Origin: Streptomyces sp. HNM0575
GTDB lineage: Bacteria; Actinomycetota; Actinomycetes; Streptomycetales; Streptomycetaceae
Direction of reading: 5' to 3'
Assembly (NCBI RefSeq): GCF_012726265.1
Contig: NZ_JAASAG010000002.1
Span: forward strand, 868,001 to 932,000
DNA length: 64,000 nt
Of this stretch, positions 59,052 to 64,000 are shown one piece after another. Both the position numbers and the translations under genes were made by a program. Position 1 is the first letter of the stretch. Each line of letters starts with the position of its first letter. The notes beneath the pieces were generated by a model that ran no database searches, was not told where the DNA came from, and saw nothing but the letters and a program-made list of their open reading frames with translations.

Positions 59052-60425
59052 GTGATCGGGTCCGTAGCCGCGAGCAAGCGGGCTGCCGCCTTCGCCCGAG
59101 CCCTGGACGAGCACGAGCGCGAGCACGAGCTCGACGAGGCCGCGGCGGCCGACCGTACGACGGAAGACCAGCGCGCAGGCGTCTCGTTGCCCGCCGCCCT
59201 GCGGCTGCCCGCGCCGAGCGCCCCGGCCGGCGACGATCCGGTGGCGGCCGGGGCCGGGCCCGTAGCAGCCCCGGTGGAGTGCTCGTCCGACGAGGACGGT
59301 GAGGCCGAGCCGTCGCTGCTGCTCGGCCTGGCCGAGAGACTCCGCGCCGTGCCCAGACCCGCGATGGCGCCCGACGTCAAGATCGTCCAGCGGGCACGGC
59401 TGATCGCCGCCATGGAGGCGGAGTTCGCCTCGCCGGAGGCCCGCGCCCGCCAGATCCCCGCACAGCGCGATGTGCGCAGTGGCGGCGCACGGAAAGGAGC
59501 CCATCGGGCCCCCGCCCTCGGCCCGTTGAGCAGGCTCCGCCCCAACTCCCGTCTCGGCAAGGGGATCGCGGCAGGAGGGCTGGGCGTCGGCGTCGCCGCC
59601 TCGGCCCTCGGAGGAGTCGCCGCGGCCAGCAGCGAGGCGCTTCCCGGCGACTCGCTGTACGGCGTCAAGCGGGGCATGGAAGACCTCCGCCTTGACTACG
59701 CGGACGACGAGGCCGACCGCGGCCAGGTCCATCTCGACCACGCGGCGACGCGGCTGCGGGAGGCCCGCCGGCTGATGGAACGCACCCGTGGCGGCGCCGA
59801 GTTGGACGAGGAGTCGGCGGCCGGGGTCCACAGGGCCCTCGCCGGGATGAGCTACGACGCCGCGGAGGGCCGGCGGCTGCTCAACGCCGCGTACGAGAGG
59901 GACGGCAGCATCGCGCCGATGCGCTCGCTGTCCTCGTTCAGCTCAGGGCAGCGCGAGAGCTGGACGAAGCTGCGGGAGCACCTTCCCCCGGAGTTCGCCG
60001 ACGTGGGCGACGAAGTGAGTTCCGTGTTCGACTCGATGGACAGCGACGTCGCACCGATCGCGAGCCTCATCTCCGCCGACGACGAGGCCACTTCGGGCTC
60101 CGGCGGACGCGGCGGTCCGGGCGCCCGCAAGCGTGCGGACGAGGCCCGCCGGTCCGCCTCGCCGTCCGGCTCCGCCGACACCGGCGACCGGGCGGCGGGC
60201 GAGAGCGGCACACCGTCGCCCTCCGGCACGGACCCGCGCACCGGCGAACTCATCGGCGGCAGCGGCCTCTTGGACCCGTCCCGGGATCCGCACGGGCACG
60301 GCGGCCAGTCGCGGCCGGGCTCCGGCGGGAGCGGCGACTCGGGGCGCGGGTCGGACGTCACGCTGCCGCCCATCGTTCCGGACGTACTTCCCGGGCTGAA
60401 GAAGCTCTCGGAGCACGACGAGTAG
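59052..60425 (+). CDS. rsbN: Anti-sigma factor RsbN (DUF5667 protein)
   Basis: 457 residues. The cytoplasmic N-terminus (ASKRAAAFARALDEHEREHE) is the BldN-binding part of RsbN. A single membrane helix (about 175-195, GLGVGVAASALGGVAAAS) is followed by the DUF5667 extracellular domain with ALPGDSLYGVKRGMEDLRL, then a Ser/Gly/Asp-rich tail. GTG 59052 lies 7 nt after AGGAGGT and is preferred over GTG 59043. It follows bldN by 292 bp, probably with its own promoter, since rsbN is a known BldN target. Confidence 0.88.
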   Translation: MIGSVAASKRAAAFARALDEHEREHELDEAAAADRTTEDQRAGVSLPAALRLPAPSAPAGDDPVAAGAGPVAAPVECSSDEDGEAEPSLLLGLAERLRAVPRPAMAPDVKIVQRARLIAAMEAEFASPEARARQIPAQRDVRSGGARKGAHRAPALGPLSRLRPNSRLGKGIAAGGLGVGVAASALGGVAAASSEALPGDSLYGVKRGMEDLRLDYADDEADRGQVHLDHAATRLREARRLMERTRGGAELDEESAAGVHRALAGMSYDAAEGRRLLNAAYERDGSIAPMRSLSSFSSGQRESWTKLREHLPPEFADVGDEVSSVFDSMDSDVAPIASLISADDEATSGSGGRGGPGARKRADEARRSASPSGSADTGDRAAGESGTPSPSGTDPRTGELIGGSGLLDPSRDPHGHGGQSRPGSGGSGDSGRGSDVTLPPIVPDVLPGLKKLSEHDE

Positions 60426-60449
60426 CGGGCGCCCGGCGCCAGCGCAGCA

Positions 60450-60492
60450 CGCGGCGCCCCTTCCCGTAGCCGTACGGGGAAGGGGCGCCGCG
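60450..60492. terminator. Long bidirectional hairpin
   Basis: Arms 60450-60468 and 60473-60492 (GCGGCGCCCC and its complement, one-base bulge) lie between the convergent rsbN and acyltransferase genes. Confidence 0.8.
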
Positions 60493-60572
60493 CCGCGTTC
60501 CGGCTGCCACTGCGACCGCGACCGCGACAGGGTCCGTTTCCACAACGGGCTCTGGAGGCCCAGGACCAGGCC

Positions 60573-61781
60573 CTAGAAGAACACCGAACGCCGCCGCACC
60601 AGCAGCTTGTAGAGCGTGTGCTGGATGGTCTCCCGTATCTGGTCGGTGAGGTTGAACATCAGCATCGGGTCGTCGGCCGATCCGGGCGGATAGCCGTCCG
60701 TCGGTATCGGCTCGCCGAACTGGATGGTCCACTTCGTCGGCAGCGGTACGGCACCGAGCGGCCCCAGCAGGGGGAACGTCGGCGTCACCGGGAGGTACGG
60801 GAAGCCCAGCAGTCTGGCGAGCGTCTTCGCGTTGCCCACCATCGGATAGATCTCCTCGGCGCCGACTACCGAGCACGGCACGATCGGCGCCCCCGCGCGC
60901 AGCGCCGTCGACACGAAGCCGCCGCGTCCGAAGCGCTGGAGCTTGTAGCGCTCCGAGAACGGCTTGCCCAGCCCCTTGAACCCCTCGGGCATCACGCCGA
61001 CGACCTCGCCCCTGCTCAGCAGCGCCGCCGCATCCTCCGAACAGGCAAGCGTGTGCCCGGCCTTGCGCGCCAGCGCGTTGACGACCGGGAGTGTGAAGAC
61101 GAGATCGGCCGCGAGCAGCCGGAGGTGGCGGCCCGCCGGATGGTTGTCGTGCACGGCGACCTGCATCATCAGACCGTCGAGCGGCAGGGTGCCGGAGTGG
61201 TTGGAGACGACGAGTGCGGAGCCGTCGGCGGGTATGTTCTCGACGCCGCGCGCCTCGACGCGGAAGTACTTCTCGTACAGGGGGCGCAGCATCGACATCA
61301 GCACCTGGTCGGTCAGTTCGGCGTCGTAGCCGAAGTCGTCGACCTCGTACTCGCCGGTGACCCTCCTGCGGAGGAATGCCAGCGCCTTGGCGGCCCTGTC
61401 CTCCCAGACGCTGCCGTCCCAGGCGGCGCCGGGACCGTCGCCGGCGTCGTGCCGGCCGCCATCCGTCTGCCCTGCCTGCGCCCGCCCGGCGTCCGTGGGT
61501 CCGGTGCCCGTGGGTCCGGTGCCCGTGGGTCCGGTGCCCGTGGGTCCGGTGCCCGTACGGTCTCCCTTCGTACGGTCACCCTCTGCCCGGCCGCCCTCCG
61601 CCCGGTATCCGTCCGCCCGTCCGGCACGCAGCCGCCGCTGCTCCCCTCCTCCGGGGCGCCCCTGCTGCCGCTGCTGTCCGCCGCGTCGCTCGTTGCCCTG
61701 CTGCCCGCTCCGCTCGTACGCACCGCCCCGCTCGTGCCCGTCGTCGGGAGACCCGAACGGTATGACCTTCGCATCAGCCAC
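60573..61781 (-). CDS. MGAT-like lysophospholipid acyltransferase
   Basis: 402 residues. LPLAT acyltransferase with NHSGTLPLDGLM (about residue 192) as motif I, closer to the HPHG-x2-PxD form of MGAT-like enzymes than to classical PlsC HX4D, and GVMPEGFKGLGKPF as the motif III region. The N-terminus is a disordered linker of about 130 residues with a GTGPT repeat. GTG 61781 follows GAGGAGGT by 8 nt and overlaps the epimerase stop by 8 nt, so the two genes are coupled. It probably acylates a glycerolipid; the substrate is unproven. Confidence 0.85.
   Translation of the reverse strand: MADAKVIPFGSPDDGHERGGAYERSGQQGNERRGGQQRQQGRPGGGEQRRLRAGRADGYRAEGGRAEGDRTKGDRTGTGPTGTGPTGTGPTGTGPTDAGRAQAGQTDGGRHDAGDGPGAAWDGSVWEDRAAKALAFLRRRVTGEYEVDDFGYDAELTDQVLMSMLRPLYEKYFRVEARGVENIPADGSALVVSNHSGTLPLDGLMMQVAVHDNHPAGRHLRLLAADLVFTLPVVNALARKAGHTLACSEDAAALLSRGEVVGVMPEGFKGLGKPFSERYKLQRFGRGGFVSTALRAGAPIVPCSVVGAEEIYPMVGNAKTLARLLGFPYLPVTPTFPLLGPLGAVPLPTKWTIQFGEPIPTDGYPPGSADDPMLMFNLTDQIRETIQHTLYKLLVRRRSVFF
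61495..61554 (-). repeat. 15-bp perfect in-frame tandem repeat, four units
   Basis: Four identical 15-bp units (first 61495-61509) encode (GTGPT)4 on the minus strand in the acyltransferase linker. Identity of all four suggests recent expansion. Confidence 0.92.
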
Positions 61782-62880
61782 GCCGGCCGACCTCCTCGTC
61801 CTGCGGTCCTTCCTCATCCGGCGACCCCACCATCGCGGCCAGCTTGTCCACCGTACGAGCGAGAGTCTCCGGCGGCAGCAGCCCCGGCCCGCGACCGCGC
61901 GCGAAGGCCGCGAGCGTCCCGGCCGTCGTGAACCGCGGCTCGAAACCGAGGACTTCACGCATCTGAGCCGTGCGCACCACGCGTCCGTGCGTCAGCAGCC
62001 GCACCTGCTCCGGTGAGAAGTCCGCGAGCCCGGTCGACTGGAGCAGCGACCTGCCCCAGCGGACCGCGGGCAGCAGCATCGGCACCGTCGGCCGCCCGAG
62101 CCGCCTCGCGCACTGCGAGAGCAACAGGGTGCCGTCTCCCGCGATGTTGAACGTGCCCGCGCTCAGCGTCCCCGGCCGCGGCTCTCGCGCCGCCAGCCGC
62201 AGCACCTCCACCGCGTCGTCCTCGTGCACGAACTGCAACCGCGGGTCGTAGCCGAGCACCGTCGGCAGCACGGGCAGCGCGAAGTACGACGCGAGAGGCG
62301 AGTCCATGGACGGCCCGAGCACATGGGCGAACCTGAGCACGGTGACGGAGACTTCGGGACGGCGCCGCGCGAAGCCCCGTACATACCCCTCGACCTCCAC
62401 CGCGTCCTTCGCGAAGCCGCCCCCGGGCAGCGACTTGGCGGGCGTGGACTCGTCGAAGACGGCCGGGTCGCGGGGCGTACCGCCGTAGACGCCCGTCGTC
62501 GACTTCACCACCAGCCGCCGCACGGCCGGGGCCTTCTGGCAGGCGCCGAGCAGCTGCATCGTGCCTATGACGTTGACTTCCTTGACGGAGCCGCGGCCGC
62601 CGCTCCCGGGCACCGCCGGCGGCGTCCCGTTCACATCCATGTGGACGACGGTGTCCACGCCGTACCGGGCGAGCACGCCGGTGATGTCCGGCTGCCGGAT
62701 GTCGGCGAGCACGAACTCGGCGCCGGTGCCCAGGTGATGCACGGGTTCGACGACGTCGACGCCGATCACCCGGTCCACGTCCGGCTCACGCTGGACACGC
62801 CGCACGAAGCGGCCGGCGAGCGGCCGGGCCACTCCGGTGACGAGCACGACCCTGCCCAAATTCCCTCCCCAGGCGCCCAT
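61774..62880 (-). CDS. NAD-dependent epimerase/dehydratase (extended SDR)
   Basis: 368 residues from ATG 62880; TTG 62859 has GGGGAGGG directly upstream and gives the family-like start LGRVVLVTGVARPLAG, so it may be the true start. The sequence has the TGVARPLAG dinucleotide motif, GVDVVEP strand-2 Asp, and a long SDR_e core ending in LRLAAREP... The usual YxxxK is not obvious, the nearest Lys being in GGGFAKDAVEVEGY, where order is reversed, so redox catalysis is uncertain. Coupled to the acyltransferase, suggesting lipid or glycolipid metabolism. Confidence 0.78.
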   Translation of the reverse strand: MGAWGGNLGRVVLVTGVARPLAGRFVRRVQREPDVDRVIGVDVVEPVHHLGTGAEFVLADIRQPDITGVLARYGVDTVVHMDVNGTPPAVPGSGGRGSVKEVNVIGTMQLLGACQKAPAVRRLVVKSTTGVYGGTPRDPAVFDESTPAKSLPGGGFAKDAVEVEGYVRGFARRRPEVSVTVLRFAHVLGPSMDSPLASYFALPVLPTVLGYDPRLQFVHEDDAVEVLRLAAREPRPGTLSAGTFNIAGDGTLLLSQCARRLGRPTVPMLLPAVRWGRSLLQSTGLADFSPEQVRLLTHGRVVRTAQMREVLGFEPRFTTAGTLAAFARGRGPGLLPPETLARTVDKLAAMVGSPDEEGPQDEEVGRRG

Positions 62881-63072
62881 TTGCGGCTTGTGTCCCGCAA
62901 AGCGGGATTCGGATCCGGCGGGCAGCACGGCTCCGCTTCTGCGGATTCCGGTTCACGCCTGTCCGTACACGCGGCCCCGAAACGCAGCCTACGTAACGAA
63001 ACCGCCGCCCCGCCGCGCCGCACACCTGGTGCGGGCAGCAGAACGGCGGTCAACGACGAACGCGGCGCTCGC

Positions 63073-63171
63073 TCACTTCTTGTTGCGACGCTGAACACGC
63101 GTCCGCTTCAGGAGCTTGCGGTGCTTCTTCTTGGCCATCCGCTTACGCCGCTTCTTGATTACTGAGCCCAC
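63073..63171 (-). CDS. bS22-like / AURKAIP1-COX24 32-residue protein
   Basis: 32 residues, two thirds Lys or Arg, with the COX24-type core [19 protein letters not shown] 63171 is preceded by GAGGG at 6 nt. This tiny protein is a ribosome-associated subunit (bS22) in actinobacteria and lies on rRNA near the decoding region. It is too short for default ORF calling. The neighbouring minus-strand genes may be co-transcribed. Confidence 0.85.
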   Translation of the reverse strand: MGSVIKKRRKRMAKKKHRKLLKRTRVQRRNKK

Positions 63172-63320
63172 GACAACCCTCGCTCACAAATCATCTCCGC
63201 CGATGCGGAGAGAACTGTCTTCACTCGGCGCGGGGCGTCCGAGCCCACACGACCTACATGAGGTTCAGCCTACCCGTCGCCGGGCGCGGCTCGTAATCCG
63301 AGGGTCGTCGCGCAGCGCCG

Positions 63321-63530
63321 TCAGGCCGTTTCCACCCCCACATAGGATTCCTGGAGGTATTCATGGACGGCCTGCTCTGGGACCCGGAAGGACCTGCCCA
63401 CCCGGATCGCCGGCAGATGACCGCTGTGCACCAGCCGGTACACGGTCATCTTGGACACTCGCATCACCGAGGCGACTTCGGCCACGGTCAGAAAGTTGAC
63501 CTCGTTCAGAGGTCCCTTGCCAGCTGCCAT
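63321..63530 (-). CDS. Small excisionase-type helix-turn-helix DNA-binding protein
   Basis: 69 residues, MerR-like/excisionase HTH: LTVAEVASVMRVSKMTVYRLVHSGHLPAIRVGRSFRVPEQAV. It is related in fold to BldC but is not BldC. In S. coelicolor a protein of this kind near bldN (SCO3328, BdtA) is a reported BldD target; I believe this is its orthologue, from memory. ATG 63530 has AGGTG 5 nt upstream. The gene precedes the bS22-like gene by about 150 nt. Confidence 0.85.
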   Translation of the reverse strand: MAAGKGPLNEVNFLTVAEVASVMRVSKMTVYRLVHSGHLPAIRVGRSFRVPEQAVHEYLQESYVGVETA

Positions 63531-63659
63531 GTCACACCTGAACCTTCCGCACATGTCGGTCACCGGCTTCCCCTTCCGGCGACTCCCGCTCGCATGCGCG
63601 CTCCTCCCCAGATTAGGGGCGGGTGATGCAAGTGGGGAAGAGGAGTAGCGATCGGTCTC

Positions 63660-64000
63660 CTACTGTGACAGACACGCTCGATTGAGTACATAGCGCGCCC
63701 AGCGGACCGTAGCCACGGAACCGCGCAGCGTCACCGGCCGCCACGGCGCGGCACTGCCCCCGGCACGGCCCGCGTACGCCACCGGATCGTCCGCCCCCTC
63801 GTGCCCGATGGCCTCAATCGTTATCGATACCCAACTGACCTGCTGCGCAGACCCGTTGGCGATGTCCGATGAGACCCGCGGACCGGGCCGCGCCGATACG
63901 TGCGTCCCGTCATCGCCGTGACGGACACGGTCCGGAGCGGCAGGGGCGAATACGTGTGCACCACAGGCGCACGGGGTGCGGGATGTACGCCGGGGCCGTG
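63660..64000 (-). CDS. Partial hypothetical protein, 5' end beyond the window
   Basis: An open minus-strand frame runs from the window edge to a TAG at 63660-63662, with no start codon early enough inside the window to be called as a full ORF. The C-terminal 75 residues look protein-like (VSWVSITIEAIGHEGADD, RGSVATVRWARYVLN), while third-position GC (about 75 percent by eye) is lower than in neighbouring genes. I do not recognise the family. It could be the 3' end of a real gene or chance. Confidence 0.4.
   Translation of the reverse strand, partial: RPRRTSRTPCACGAHVFAPAAPDRVRHGDDGTHVSARPGPRVSSDIANGSAQQVSWVSITIEAIGHEGADDPVAYAGRAGGSAAPWRPVTLRGSVATVRWARYVLNRACLSQ

Noticed and set aside
63321-63530. 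Excisionase of a mobile element
   Set aside because: The excisionase-like HTH has no integrase partner and sits in a conserved chromosomal block; a BldC/BdtA-type regulator is more likely.

Overview
The window is high-GC DNA (strong G/C bias at third codon positions, many GTG and a few TTG starts, TANNNT -10 boxes placed about 7 nt before start codons) and reads as the chromosome of a Streptomyces or a close streptomycete. Diagnostic genes are the developmental sigma factor BldN with its anti-sigma factor RsbN, the rex-hemA-hemC-hemD-hemB operon with a Rex operator, the futalosine-type menaquinone genes, and a 32-residue bS22-like protein. No CRISPR array, IS element, prophage or tRNA was recognised. 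Nearly everything is intact chromosomal coding sequence; the first and last genes run off the window.

Layout. (1) 1-11.2 kb: a surface-glycan-type locus with a MurJ/MviN-like flippase (5' truncated), NodB deacetylase, GT4 glycosyltransferase, Wzz/YveK-like membrane protein and BioF2-type acyltransferase, four of the five joints overlapping; then, on the opposite strand, a GH26-like lipoprotein; then a translationally overlapping ATP-grasp ligase and flavin monooxygenase pair. (2) 11.3-18.8 kb: menaquinone genes mqnE, an Lrp regulator, mqnM (UbiX-like), a lipoprotein, a rhomboid protease, mqnP (UbiA-like) and mqnL (UbiD-like). (3) 19-26.3 kb: cytochrome c maturation (ccsB, resB, ccdA, tlpA/resA), a phosphoglycerate-mutase-type phosphatase and hemL, one minus-strand unit. 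(4) 26.6-38.9 kb: a more variable stretch with a conserved hypothetical, a TetR regulator, a GntR-FCD regulator with a lactate-type permease, an XRE-like regulator, an aromatic monooxygenase, a YnfA-family protein, an SDR, two related DUF3558-like lipoproteins and a DUF2637 membrane protein. (5) 39-49.4 kb: divergent class I lysS and argS, a small membrane protein, a Tat-exported FAD-linked oxidase, a DedA protein with a methyltransferase, divergent from a two-component pair, and a PF04672-type methyltransferase. (6) 49.5-64 kb: hemB-hemD-hemC-hemA-rex, a glutaredoxin-like protein, a HAD phosphatase, bldN-rsbN, an MGAT-like acyltransferase, an NAD-dependent epimerase, the bS22-like gene, a BldC/excisionase-type DNA-binding protein, and a partial reading frame running out of the window.

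Functional links. Regions 2, 3 and 6 combine menaquinone, heme and c-type cytochrome assembly, i.e. respiratory-chain construction, with Rex reading NADH/NAD+. Three regulatory circuits can be read from sequence: Rex with its own operon; a TetR protein (27.1-27.7 kb) whose promoter carries a 16-bp site found again, with 15 of 16 bases identical, over the promoter of a monooxygenase gene about 4 kb away; and an FCD-GntR protein with two identical-arm operators flanking the permease promoter. A second theme is in-frame minisatellites (15, 18 or 6 bp units) inside linkers of several proteins, and tandem repeats of 11, 14, 20 and 30 bp between genes.
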